Assembly (NCBI RefSeq): GCF_937910895.1
Contig: NZ_CALEMI010000109.1
Span: 1 to 45,580 of the forward strand
Source: an uncultured Dokdonia sp.
GTDB lineage: Bacteria; Bacteroidota; Bacteroidia; Flavobacteriales; Flavobacteriaceae
DNA length: 45,580 bases
Direction of reading: 5' to 3'
Shown: positions 17,995-26,173 of the stretch, in pieces
How the letters are laid out: each line of letters begins with the position of its first letter
How positions within the stretch are numbered: position 1 is the stretch's first letter
Program-made: the position numbers and the translations under genes
Notes under the pieces: generated by a model
Told to the model about the DNA's origin: nothing
The model's input: the letters and a program-made list of their open reading frames with translations, nothing else
The model's database searches: none

Positions 17995-19128
17995 ATGAAA
18001 AAGTTCACCATTTGTATTATTCTTTTTTTTGCTTTCGCGAAAGCGGTATTAGCACAAGAAACAGCAGCACCATATACATTTATAGATCTTATTGATCTTG
18101 AAGCCAACCCTGTGATAAGTCAAGGAAGAACAGGAACCTGTTGGAGTTTTTCTACCTCCTCTTTTTTGGAAAGTGAAATCAAACGCATTACGGGTACTAA
18201 AGTAGACCTCTCAGAGATGTACACCGTACGTACTACCTACCCTCTCAAAGCAGAAAATTATATAATGCGCCAAGGGAAAGCGCAGTTTAGCGAAGGTGGG
18301 CTAGCGCATGATGTGATACGCAGTGTCAGCAGTTTTGGGCTTGTTCCTGAAGATGCCTATACGGGTCTTGCTCCTACCGAAAATAAGCACGATCATGCAG
18401 AAATGGTGGCAGTGCTGGAAGCTATGCTCAATACATACATAGATAATCCTGGAAGGAAATTAAGTAAAAAGTGGAAACCCGCTGTTAATGCTGTTCTTGA
18501 CACCTACTTAGGAACTCCACTAAGTACTTTTTCTTATGATAATAAGGAGTATACGCCCATGAGTTTTGCAAATGCGATGCGTATAGAACCTAAAAATTAT
18601 GTCTCCTTGACATCTTTTACGCATATCCCTTTTTATGAGTCATTCATATTAAATATTCCTGATAACTTTTCTAATGGATCTTTTTATAATGTTCCTCTTG
18701 ATGAATTTATGCAAAGCATTGATCATGCTTTAGAAAATGGTTTTACCGTTACATTAGATTGTGATGTAAGCGAATTATCCTTTTCTTCAAAACAAGGCGT
18801 TGCTGTTATTCCTGCGCAAAGCGAAAATGTAAAACTTTCGGTATTAGGACCTGAAGAAGAAAAAGTAATTACTCAGCAATACCGTCAAGACGAATTTGAA
18901 AATTATAATACGACAGATGATCACTTAATGCATATTACAGGAAAAGCAAAAGATCAAAACGGTACGATCTATTATAAAGTGAAAAATTCTTGGGGTACAG
19001 ATGTAAATCGTACGGCGTATGATGGATATGTATATATGAGTGCTTCCTATATACGCCTAAAGGCAATTTCTGTATTGATGCACAAAGATGGAATCCCAAC
19101 TCCAATCTCTAAAAAAATAAAGTTATAA
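17995..19128 (+). CDS. Secreted C1 family (papain-fold) aminopeptidase-like protein
   Basis: A 377-residue cysteine peptidase of the bleomycin hydrolase/PepC type. The catalytic triad is visible: Cys49 in QGRTGTCWSFS, His313 in DDHLMHITG and Asn331 in KVKNSWG. Classical PepC enzymes are cytosolic, but this protein has a signal peptide ending in AVLAQ, so it is probably exported. Part of the hydrophobic core of that signal peptide (AFAKA) is encoded by the iterated palindrome at 18031-18044. It is divergent from menB with a 47-base shared upstream region. Confidence 0.9.
   Translation: MKKFTICIILFFAFAKAVLAQETAAPYTFIDLIDLEANPVISQGRTGTCWSFSTSSFLESEIKRITGTKVDLSEMYTVRTTYPLKAENYIMRQGKAQFSEGGLAHDVIRSVSSFGLVPEDAYTGLAPTENKHDHAEMVAVLEAMLNTYIDNPGRKLSKKWKPAVNAVLDTYLGTPLSTFSYDNKEYTPMSFANAMRIEPKNYVSLTSFTHIPFYESFILNIPDNFSNGSFYNVPLDEFMQSIDHALENGFTVTLDCDVSELSFSSKQGVAVIPAQSENVKLSVLGPEEEKVITQQYRQDEFENYNTTDDHLMHITGKAKDQNGTIYYKVKNSWGTDVNRTAYDGYVYMSASYIRLKAISVLMHKDGIPTPISKKIKL
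18031..18044. repeat. Iterated palindrome, copy 5 (in a signal peptide)
   Basis: Exact GCTTTCGCGAAAGC, encoding Ala-Phe-Ala-Lys-Ala within the signal sequence of the C1 peptidase. Confidence 0.95.
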
Positions 19129-19207
19129 CACAAGAAACTTATAAAATAAATCATTTTTAAACACTTTATCGTTATAAGTAAACCTCTTGTCGGTTTTTAT
19201 ATATTTT

Positions 19208-19249
19208 TTTTACTATGCGTGCATAGTAAAAAAGTCTGTAGTATCTTTG
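19208..19249 (+). promoter_or_regulatory. Operator-like palindrome and -7 element
   Basis: A perfect inverted repeat with 11-base arms (19208-19218 and 19221-19231, core ACTATGC-gt-GCATAGT) lies 10 bases before a perfect -7 element TATCTTTG (19242-19249). The palindrome covers the expected -33 region, so a dimeric repressor (MarR-like in style) bound there would block the promoter. The regulator is not identified in this window. Confidence 0.65.
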
Positions 19250-19268
19250 CACTCTAAAACATTTGGGC

Positions 19269-19682
19269 ATGCATTTAAAAGATTCGACTATTAAAGACGG
19301 AGTAAAAAAAATTCATAATTTACAACAGGGCACTATCTATGTATTTGAGAATTTTATGATTTCAGAATTTAATGAAGGGGCTATTATAGATTTTGATTGT
19401 TTTGTTCAGTTATTTCATTACTTAAACTCTTATAGTGAAAACAAGGAATCTTTTGGCTATATTTCAAATAGAGTCAATAACTATACGGTAAAGGTGACTG
19501 ATTTTATGAAAACAAGACCTTTAGCTCAAAAAGTATACCCTTCTGCAGTTATCACGTATGATGAAAAGGGTCGGAATACATTCAAATTTGAAAAACAAAT
19601 AAATGATTGTCACGCTATATTATGTGAGTCATTAGATAAAGCTGTGCTCTACTTAACTGGAAGTTTAACAAATGCGTGTTAA
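19269..19682 (+). CDS. Conserved-looking hypothetical cytosolic protein
   Basis: A 137-residue protein, starting at the ATG 19269 (an in-frame TTG lies two codons upstream). There is no signal peptide or membrane segment. It mixes alpha and beta character (GTIYVFENFMISEFNEGAIIDFDCF, then HAILCESLDKAVLYLTG). I do not recognise the family. The promoter upstream carries a strong operator-like palindrome, so expression is probably tightly controlled. The next gene follows after 53 bases with its own signal peptide. Confidence 0.7.
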   Translation: MHLKDSTIKDGVKKIHNLQQGTIYVFENFMISEFNEGAIIDFDCFVQLFHYLNSYSENKESFGYISNRVNNYTVKVTDFMKTRPLAQKVYPSAVITYDEKGRNTFKFEKQINDCHAILCESLDKAVLYLTGSLTNAC

Positions 19683-19735
19683 ATATAGTGTGATTTTTGG
19701 CGTTATATCTTAGATTGCTTCTAGAACGTAACATC

Positions 19736-20161
19736 ATGAAAAAATTACTTTTTTTATTGCTTTTTACTCCGCTAGTGAGTTTGAGTCAAGCCTTAGATTA
19801 TGAAACAACTAGTTTTGAAATAAAAGCACTAACACTTACCAATAGCGCTCGAAGTATACTTTCTTACGATCTTAATAATGAGCAGATACCTACTCGGTTG
19901 AAGCAATTTGATTCTCGATCAAGACAGGAAATATACAATACAAGTCAGTCTTTTATCTATTCGGTACGAAGTAATTTTAATACCAAAAATTTCAAAAATC
20001 CTGTAATTAAGATTGCTCCGTTAAATGTGGATGACCTACACGCATTTTGGGGTGATAGCAGTATTGATGTGAAGAATATAGCGTATAAACCGTCTACAGG
20101 TGGAAATATATTTTCTGCTTATTGTGCAGCTACGTATGCAGCAAATAACCAACAAAATTAA
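19736..20161 (+). CDS. Small exported protein of unknown function
   Basis: A protein of 141 residues from the ATG at 19736. MKKLLFLLLFTPLVSLSQ is a signal peptide. The mature part is polar, without repeats or recognised motifs (FEIKALTLTNSARSILSYDL, then HAFWGDSSIDVKNIAYKP), and ends YCAATYAANNQQN. An upstream in-frame TTG at 19697 would add 13 residues and spoil the signal peptide, so it was rejected. TATCTTAG at 19706-19713 could be a -7 element. It is convergent with the cvfB-like gene. Function unknown. Confidence 0.7.
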   Translation: MKKLLFLLLFTPLVSLSQALDYETTSFEIKALTLTNSARSILSYDLNNEQIPTRLKQFDSRSRQEIYNTSQSFIYSVRSNFNTKNFKNPVIKIAPLNVDDLHAFWGDSSIDVKNIAYKPSTGGNIFSAYCAATYAANNQQN

Positions 20162-20171
20162 AAGTTTCAGA

Positions 20172-21017
20172 TTATTCTATGCTATAGATACCGTCTTCTT
20201 TGATTAGAATTTTTTTGTCTCTGTATAAAGTTCCAATGGCTTTTTTAAAGCTTTTTTTACTAAGTCCTAATTGCGCTTGGATATCTTCTGGTGCAGATTT
20301 ATCGTGTAAGGGTAAAAAACCATCATTTGCAATTAACTCTTCATAAATATATTGTGCATTAGGCTCTATACTTTTATATCCTTCTTCTTGAAGTACAATA
20401 TCAATTTTACCATCTGGACGTATTTTTTTCACCCAACCTTCTAACTGATCTCCTGTACGTATATCTTCAAAGATATCTTCTTTATAAATAAGCCCTTTAT
20501 ATTTAGAATTAATAATTGCATTGGCTCCAAGGTCAGTGATATGTGATATTAACACGTGTACCTTGTCAAACTTTTTAGGCGTATTCTCATCATCATTTAG
20601 ATCATTGGAGAGATACTTTATCGTTTTGCTGGTAGCGGCAAGGCGATTTGTTTTTTCATCTAGGTACATATATACTATATACCAACTTCCTACTTTCATA
20701 GGTCTCGCTTGTTGCGCAAAAGGGACAAAGAGTTCTTTTTCTAATCCCCAATCTAAAAAAGCACCTATATCTGAAACTGTGGTACAGCGCAAATATCCAA
20801 AACTATTGAGTTCTATATAGGGCTTTAAGGTTGTCGCAACAGGGCGTTCTTCATGATCAAGATATACATAGACATCTAGTTCATCCCAAATTTTATATTC
20901 CTCTGGAACATATTTATTAGGTAGTAATACATCATCGCCTGCTTCATTAGATAAAAAGAGACCTGGTTCTGTCTCTCTATCGATTCTCATTTTATGATAT
21001 TTTCCTATTTCTAACAT
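20172..21017 (-). CDS. CvfB-like S1-domain RNA-binding protein
   Basis: A 281-residue cytosolic protein of the CvfB/YitL type. It begins with an S1-like fold (MLEIGKYHKMRIDRETEPGL, then DDVLLPNK), has a second S1-like unit (VSDIGAFLDWGLEKELFVPF) and a third (DLGANAIINSKYKGLIYKED). It ends in a winged-helix-like segment (EDIQAQLGLSKKSFKKAIGTLYRDKKILI). Family members bind RNA; they are sometimes mislabelled as GntR regulators because of the C-terminal helix. TATTTTTG (21042-21035, minus strand) is a perfect -7 element 17 bases before the start. Confidence 0.85.
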   Translation of the reverse strand: MLEIGKYHKMRIDRETEPGLFLSNEAGDDVLLPNKYVPEEYKIWDELDVYVYLDHEERPVATTLKPYIELNSFGYLRCTTVSDIGAFLDWGLEKELFVPFAQQARPMKVGSWYIVYMYLDEKTNRLAATSKTIKYLSNDLNDDENTPKKFDKVHVLISHITDLGANAIINSKYKGLIYKEDIFEDIRTGDQLEGWVKKIRPDGKIDIVLQEEGYKSIEPNAQYIYEELIANDGFLPLHDKSAPEDIQAQLGLSKKSFKKAIGTLYRDKKILIKEDGIYSIE

Positions 21018-21034
21018 ACACTACAAATAAGTTG

Positions 21035-21042
21035 CAAAAATA
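21035..21042 (-). promoter_or_regulatory. -7 element for the cvfB-like gene
   Basis: On the minus strand TATTTTTG matches TAnnTTTG exactly, 17 bases before the start codon. Confidence 0.5.
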
Positions 21043-21058
21043 CAATTAGTTCCATCAA

Positions 21059-21097
21059 AAAAACGCTTTGACTTGATATTATAGTCAGAGCGTTTTT
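21059..21097 (-). terminator. Terminator of the DUF2853 gene
   Basis: Arms of 15 bases (aaaaacgctttgact, 21059-21073; agtcagagcgttttt, 21083-21097) pair with one G-U type mismatch around a 9-base loop. On the minus strand a T run follows. Confidence 0.8.
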
Positions 21098-21126
21098 AAA
21101 AATAGGTTGGTTAGTTAAGTAGCCTA

Positions 21127-21468
21127 TTAATTATATACAGATTCTTTTTTGAAATGTTTTGTAAGCATGTAATATACAACTGCACGGTATTTATTACGAT
21201 TAGATTTTCCGTACGTTTCTAGTACACTAGCTATAGCACTATCTAATTGTGGTCCGTCACTAAGTCCTAATTTTTTGATTAAAAAATTATTTTTAACCGT
21301 AGCGAGTTCACCCTCATCACTTCCAGATACAGTTGCTGCATCAGCATTATAAATAGATGGTCCGCAACCTATAGTTACTTTTGTAAGGAGATCCATATCA
21401 GGAGTCATCCCACACTTGTTTTTTAAATCATCTGCATATTTTGCGATGAGATCGTCTCTTTTGCTCAT
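21127..21468 (-). CDS. DUF2853 family protein
   Basis: A small cytosolic, mostly helical protein of 113 residues (MSKRDDLIAKYADDLKNKCG, then NNFLIKKLGLSDGPQLDSAI and NKYRAVVYYMLTKHFKK). Length and pattern fit DUF2853, a family of unknown function common in Bacteroidota. It is flanked by its own terminator, and TATCTTTA (21519-21512, minus strand) may be its -7 element. It therefore looks monocistronic. Confidence 0.8.
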   Translation of the reverse strand: MSKRDDLIAKYADDLKNKCGMTPDMDLLTKVTIGCGPSIYNADAATVSGSDEGELATVKNNFLIKKLGLSDGPQLDSAIASVLETYGKSNRNKYRAVVYYMLTKHFKKESVYN

Positions 21469-21548
21469 AATGATAAAGTTACTTGTTTGGTTTAAAAATT
21501 TATTGTTCTTAAAGATAAAATATTTTCTAATACTTAACCAATATTTTT

Positions 21549-23267
21549 TTATTTGATGTGCTTAAAATAATTTAACAACACTTCATCGTTGATTTTGCGC
21601 GGTGTGAAGACTTCTAGTAATGTCGGTTGAGTATTTGATGCATATAATACATCTTTTTTAACTACACACTCTTCTTCATTAGTTGCTTTGAGGTACTTAA
21701 AACCATACATAGTACATAACTCTTTTGCTGTGAGTTGATGAGTGGTTTCAAAAAACGTGTCAAAATTATCTGTGTTTTTATCTCTATTGGGTAAAATCCT
21801 AAAAATCCCTCCCCCACTATTGTTGATGACTATAATTTTGAAATCTTTAGGTATATAGGTATTCCAAAGCGCATTACTATCATAAAAAAAACTTAGATCA
21901 CCCGTAATTAGTGTCGTAGGTGATTGTGTTGCTACAGCAGCTCCTATAGCAGTACTTGTGCTTCCATCAATACCGCTAGTGCCTCTATTACAATATACCT
22001 GAAGGGTTTTATTGATATCAAATAGTTGTGCATAACGTACAGCGCTACTATTTCCAATTTGTAACATAGAGTGATCAGGTATGGAGGATAAGATATAATC
22101 AAATGCCTTAAAATCACACCAAGGCATTTGTTGTATGTAGGATGTATGTAATTGGTCTCGTTTTGCTCGCACAGATAACCAATACGATTTATAAGTACTC
22201 GTAGCTTGTGACAGCTTTCCCTTTATAGATGTAAAAAAAGTATTAGGAGTAAGCTCAAAATGCTTGTTTAGACAAAAATAGGTGTCATAGGCTTTCTTAA
22301 CATCCACATGCCAATGATGTTTTGGTTGATAGATTCGTAAAAAAGCTTTTATCTTTTTTGAAATCACCATACCACCAAACGTAAGTAAAATATCAGGCTG
22401 TAATTGTTTAAATTCCTCATCATCCAGAGAACCTATCATATTATCAATACGCGTAAAAAAATCTAGATGTTCTATATTTGAAGTTGTTTCTGTAAAAACA
22501 ATCACGGACGGATCAGCACCTAGCCAATCTATAATTTCTTGATCTAATACGTTAGGAGGGTTCACTCCTACTAATACCATTTTACGAGCAGCGGTATTCC
22601 AAATATCTACAAAAGGTTGTAATTCTTCCTCTGTGATTTCCTGTTCTATCACTCGTGGAGCTACGTGTATAGGTGTCACTATTTTTTCTGAAATCATTTC
22701 ATACAGCGGCTCATAAAAAGGAACATTAATATGTACGGGACCATTTTGCTCTATCGCTATGTTAAGTGCTTTATTGATCTCCTGCTCATTATGGCGCCTA
22801 CTTTCTACAATTTTTTGTAGTAAATGTTTGTCTGTAATCGTCTCTACTGGGACAATCTCAGAATATAAATTTGCCGAATACATACAGTGATTTTCAAACA
22901 CATTTTTTTGTCTAATGGTTTGCCCATCGCCTATATCTATACGCTCTGCGGGTCTGTCGGCACTTATGACAACAAGCGGAATATCACTATAAAAAGCTTC
23001 TGCTATGGCTGGGTAGTAATTCAATAATGCACTTCCGGATGTGCATACTAATGCTACTGGCTTTCTTGTTTGCTGTGCAATTCCCAAACCAAAAAAAGCA
23101 GCACAACGTTCATCTACAATACTGTAGGCTTGTATGTCTTCATTTTTTGTAAACTCAATAGTTAAGGGAGCATTACGTGAGCCAGGAGAAATAACCACTT
23201 GTGTTATTCCTTTACGCAAGCAAAGACTAACGATAGATTGTGCTACAGGTATTTTGGAGTGTTTCAT
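21549..23267 (-). CDS. menD: 2-Succinyl-5-enolpyruvyl-6-hydroxy-3-cyclohexene-1-carboxylate synthase
   Basis: A 572-residue thiamine-diphosphate enzyme that adds succinic semialdehyde from 2-oxoglutarate to isochorismate in menaquinone synthesis. The N-terminal domain begins with ITQVVISPGSRNAPLTIEF and the conserved Glu region VDERCAAFFGLGIAQ, followed by SADRPAERIDIGDGQTIRQ. The C-terminal cofactor-binding motif is GDLSFFYDSNALWNTYIPKDF with NNSGGGIF at the usual distance. It lies 48 bases after menF on the same strand and probably in the same transcript. Confidence 0.96.
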   Translation of the reverse strand: MKHSKIPVAQSIVSLCLRKGITQVVISPGSRNAPLTIEFTKNEDIQAYSIVDERCAAFFGLGIAQQTRKPVALVCTSGSALLNYYPAIAEAFYSDIPLVVISADRPAERIDIGDGQTIRQKNVFENHCMYSANLYSEIVPVETITDKHLLQKIVESRRHNEQEINKALNIAIEQNGPVHINVPFYEPLYEMISEKIVTPIHVAPRVIEQEITEEELQPFVDIWNTAARKMVLVGVNPPNVLDQEIIDWLGADPSVIVFTETTSNIEHLDFFTRIDNMIGSLDDEEFKQLQPDILLTFGGMVISKKIKAFLRIYQPKHHWHVDVKKAYDTYFCLNKHFELTPNTFFTSIKGKLSQATSTYKSYWLSVRAKRDQLHTSYIQQMPWCDFKAFDYILSSIPDHSMLQIGNSSAVRYAQLFDINKTLQVYCNRGTSGIDGSTSTAIGAAVATQSPTTLITGDLSFFYDSNALWNTYIPKDFKIIVINNSGGGIFRILPNRDKNTDNFDTFFETTHQLTAKELCTMYGFKYLKATNEEECVVKKDVLYASNTQPTLLEVFTPRKINDEVLLNYFKHIK

Positions 23268-23315
23268 GTAATCGCATAAAAATACAACTCTCTACTCATA
23301 ATTCAGCATAATATA

Positions 23316-24437
23316 TTAAAACAACACCTTCCCCATGGTTTGTAATTTATATTGAGTTTCTTCCCACTCTGCTTCTGGGATACTCGCTGCTGTGATCCCG
23401 CCTCCTACATATACTTGAGTTCCTGTAGATGTACTTTCCATGCAGCGCAAATTCACAAAAAGATGTGTATTTTTCTTTACACTTCGATATGCGAGGTTCT
23501 CTACATTACGTCGTGTCTTAGATCGGTTGGTTTCACTTTTTAGATTTAACTCACCTAAAAAGCCTGTGTAATAAGAGCGATCATAGTTTTCATATTCTAT
23601 AATAAATGTTTTAGCCTCCTCTACTGGAAGACCACACACGGCTGGGGTAGGATGTAATGCGGTAATAACATCTTGCAAACTAACGTTACTTTCATCTAGA
23701 CTTGCTGAAATAACTGTTTTTAAATGCAGTAAATTCCCTGCAAGATGATTCTCTGTTTTGCCAACAACTAAATCTTTTGTCAGTGGTTTTAATCGAGAGG
23801 CGATTGTATCTGTTACGAGCTGTTGCTCTTCTTTCTCTTTAGAACCCCAAGATACCGCTGCATCGGGTGCATATTTTAAAGTACCTGCAAGAGACATGGT
23901 GTATACGGTTCTGTTTTTTACTTCTAACAATGTTTCTGGAGTTGCTCCTAGCCACAATCCAATTTTAGGATGATAAAATACATACACAAAAGCCGTGGGA
24001 TAAGTCTGCAAGAGCTTTTTAAAGACGGCTATAGGATTTGATAGGGAATTTTGAAAAGTACGCTTTCGCGAAAGCACAACCTTCTTTAACACCCCTTCCT
24101 GTATCTTCGCTATTGCCTTTTGTACTAGCTCAATATGTGCATTTCTCTGAAACACCTCTTCTTCGGGAAGTACGATATCTGAAGCATTTTGGGAAATACT
24201 AGCAGTACCATATTCACATTGAATATGATGTGTGTCTGGGATCAGACTCGCTTTTTGAGCATTGTCAAAGGGTGCAAAAGCAAATCCGCTCTCCGTAAAA
24301 TCCTTGATATGATGTACCGTATCTTCCTCTTGATAAAAACTATGAAGGTATTTACTTTCAGGTTTTCTATACGCCACAAAAGGAAGCGCATCATCAAATT
24401 GTTGTGTGATTAACTTAAAAAAAGAAGCTTCTGTCAT
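23316..24437 (-). CDS. menF: Isochorismate synthase (chorismate-binding enzyme)
   Basis: A 373-residue enzyme converting chorismate to isochorismate, the entry step of menaquinone synthesis. Family motifs are KVVLSRKR, LWLGATPETLLEV, SLAGT, LHPTPAVCGLP and YENYDRSYYTGFLGE, ending GGGITAASIPEAEWEET. The start overlaps the stop of the thioesterase gene by one base (TAATG). The iterated palindrome at 24062-24075 lies inside the conserved KVVLSRKR motif, in a different frame from the AFAKA copies. Confidence 0.94.
   Translation of the reverse strand: MTEASFFKLITQQFDDALPFVAYRKPESKYLHSFYQEEDTVHHIKDFTESGFAFAPFDNAQKASLIPDTHHIQCEYGTASISQNASDIVLPEEEVFQRNAHIELVQKAIAKIQEGVLKKVVLSRKRTFQNSLSNPIAVFKKLLQTYPTAFVYVFYHPKIGLWLGATPETLLEVKNRTVYTMSLAGTLKYAPDAAVSWGSKEKEEQQLVTDTIASRLKPLTKDLVVGKTENHLAGNLLHLKTVISASLDESNVSLQDVITALHPTPAVCGLPVEEAKTFIIEYENYDRSYYTGFLGELNLKSETNRSKTRRNVENLAYRSVKKNTHLFVNLRCMESTSTGTQVYVGGGITAASIPEAEWEETQYKLQTMGKVLF
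24062..24075. repeat. Iterated palindrome, copy 6 (inside menF)
   Basis: Exact GCTTTCGCGAAAGC (extended gtac on the left). On the minus strand it is read as part of V-L-S-R-K-R, a conserved menF motif. Confidence 0.95.
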
Positions 24438-24859
24438 TATTTTTTAGGCAATGCAATTGTGGTCAATTTTACTTTAGAAATCAGCGTATCTTCTTCATCT
24501 ACCACATCTATATTCCATACTTGTGTGGTACGTCCTTTATGTATAAATGTCGCTTTTGCGTAGACCATTCCTTCTCGCTTACTCTTGACGTGATTTGCAG
24601 AGATTTCAATACCGCGCACATACATATTTTCACCATCTAAAAACATAAAACTAGCCGCACTTCCTACACTTTCTGCAAGTGCTACCATAGCACCACCGTG
24701 CAATACACCATCAGGCTGATGTACTCTTGGGGTTACTGGCATTTGAGCTATTAAGAAGTCTTCACCAAAATCAATATACTCGATTTCTAGCGTTTCCATG
24801 AGTGTATTCTTGCAACTCTGGGCAAGTTTTTTTAAAACTTGTTTCTTATTTAAACTCAT
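24437..24859 (-). CDS. PaaI-type hotdog thioesterase, probable DHNA-CoA thioesterase
   Basis: A 140-residue hotdog-fold thioesterase. The active-site region is DGVLHGGAMVALAESVGSAASF, with the catalytic acidic residue in LAES, followed by GIEISANHVKSKREGMVYAKA. Translational coupling to menF and proximity to menD suggest it hydrolyses 1,4-dihydroxy-2-naphthoyl-CoA (the MenI step). Substrate assignment is by context only; generic PaaI-like thioesterases have the same motif. Confidence 0.85.
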   Translation of the reverse strand: MSLNKKQVLKKLAQSCKNTLMETLEIEYIDFGEDFLIAQMPVTPRVHQPDGVLHGGAMVALAESVGSAASFMFLDGENMYVRGIEISANHVKSKREGMVYAKATFIHKGRTTQVWNIDVVDEEDTLISKVKLTTIALPKK

Positions 24860-24938
24860 AAAAAATTGTTAAATAATAATTTTGAAAAAACCATTCGAAG
24901 TCAAATTTCGTTATTTAAAGTAAATAAACCCCATCATT

Positions 24939-25472
24939 ATGTATAAAAATTTTATTGTATTTATTTTTACTATTATGCTGTTAAGCTCTTGCGATGTCGT
25001 AGATGAACTTACAAAGTTTGACCTAACCTACAATACAAATGTTACAATTGAGTCGTCTACGATTATAGACATCCCAATACAGATCATATCGCCTGAGGTC
25101 TCTACAAACTCAGAACAAGAGTTTGAAAACAATAATACAAGAACTGATCTCGTAGAAAGTATCAAGTTAAAACGTTTAAGGATGGATCTCATTACTCCTG
25201 AAAACGGAAATTTTAACTTCTTAAACGAAATCAGAATATTTATTAGAGCAGAGGGACTTGAAGAAATATTAATAGCGTCTAGTGTAGCTATTCCTGAAAA
25301 TGGATTACGTGCCCTAGAGTTAGATATAGAAAATATAGAATTACGTGATTACATTCGCAAAGACAGTTACACACTTCGTACAGAAACTGTTACAGATCAA
25401 GCTATCACTGAAGATCAACAAATAAATATTGAAACTGTTTTTAGGGTAGATGCCAAGATACTTGGTATATAA
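24939..25472 (+). CDS. Lipoprotein of unknown function
   Basis: A 177-residue lipoprotein. MYKNFIVFIFTIMLLSSC gives a clear lipobox with Cys18. The mature part is beta-rich and acidic (FDLTYNTNVTIESSTIIDIP, then LIASSVAIPENGLRALELDI), suggesting one beta-sandwich domain. No family was recognised. It is divergent from the menI-menF-menD unit with an 79-base gap and ends in a strong hairpin that touches the next gene. Confidence 0.75.
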   Translation: MYKNFIVFIFTIMLLSSCDVVDELTKFDLTYNTNVTIESSTIIDIPIQIISPEVSTNSEQEFENNNTRTDLVESIKLKRLRMDLITPENGNFNFLNEIRIFIRAEGLEEILIASSVAIPENGLRALELDIENIELRDYIRKDSYTLRTETVTDQAITEDQQINIETVFRVDAKILGI

Positions 25473-25501
25473 AATTAAACAAAAAATATATTATTATAGA
25501 T

Positions 25502-25534
25502 AGATGTCATACTTTTAAGGTATGACATCTGTTT
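25502..25534 (+). terminator. Terminator hairpin abutting the next start codon
   Basis: Perfect 11-base arms (agatgtcatac, 25502-25512; gtatgacatct, 25520-25530) with a 7-base loop are followed by a short T run. The start codon of the GNAT gene lies 5 bases after the hairpin. TACTTTTA inside the hairpin (25511-25518) could serve as a -7 element for that gene. Confidence 0.75.
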
Positions 25535-25535
25535 T

Positions 25536-26114
25536 ATGAAAGCAAAGACCTTACAAAATAAACGCGCAAAATTACTTCCGCTTGAGCCTTTTCACTATAG
25601 AGATTTACTTCCGCTTTCTAGACAAGTAGATTTACATCAATACGGATCATCAGATATCTCTTCTCCCAAAAAACTGAAAGCATATATGAATGAGGCTTTT
25701 GATAAAAAAGAGCTAGGGCTTGCGCTCCCTTTTATTATTTTTGATAAGAAATTAGAACGCTTTGCAGGGAGTACACGTTTTGGGAATGTAAACAAGAAAA
25801 ATAAAGTATTACAAATAGGTTGGACATGGTTAGGAGATGATTTTCGCGGAAGCGGACTCAACCGCCATATCAAGTTTTTGATGCTTAGTTATGCGTTTGA
25901 AAAATTGTATTTTGAGAAAGTAGAATTTCGAATAGACGAGCGCAATACACGTTCTCGTCGCGCCGTCGAAAAAATTGGAGGGGTCTTGGAAGGCATCTTG
26001 CGTAAAAACATGATTACCAAAAATGGTTTTAGACGTAGTTCTGTTTGTTATGGAATTTTACGTGAAGAATGGGATGAAATTAAAAACTCTATTTTTAAAG
26101 ATCTTAGTACTTAA
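25536..26114 (+). CDS. GNAT family N-acetyltransferase (RimJ/RimL-like)
   Basis: A 192-residue acetyltransferase. A beta strand and acetyl-CoA binding core are seen in LQIGWTWLGDDFRGSGLNRHIKFLMLSYAFEKL, followed by KVEFRIDERNTRSRRAVEKIGGVLEGILRKN, the usual C-terminal half of RimJ/RimL-type enzymes. The substrate is unknown. The start codon lies only 5 bases after the terminator hairpin of the upstream lipoprotein gene, so its mRNA has either a very short leader or starts inside that hairpin. Confidence 0.88.
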   Translation: MKAKTLQNKRAKLLPLEPFHYRDLLPLSRQVDLHQYGSSDISSPKKLKAYMNEAFDKKELGLALPFIIFDKKLERFAGSTRFGNVNKKNKVLQIGWTWLGDDFRGSGLNRHIKFLMLSYAFEKLYFEKVEFRIDERNTRSRRAVEKIGGVLEGILRKNMITKNGFRRSSVCYGILREEWDEIKNSIFKDLST

Positions 26115-26150
26115 TTGCTATCAATAAGCTTAATTATATCTTTTTTTTTA

Positions 26151-26164
26151 CGCTTTCGCGAAAA
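26151..26164. repeat. Degenerate copy of the iterated palindrome
   Basis: CGCTTTCGCGAAAA, preceded by ta: the left arm and centre are intact but the right arm has changed. It is intergenic, just before the esterase gene, with a T run upstream. Confidence 0.7.
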
Positions 26165-26173
26165 CTTCCTACG

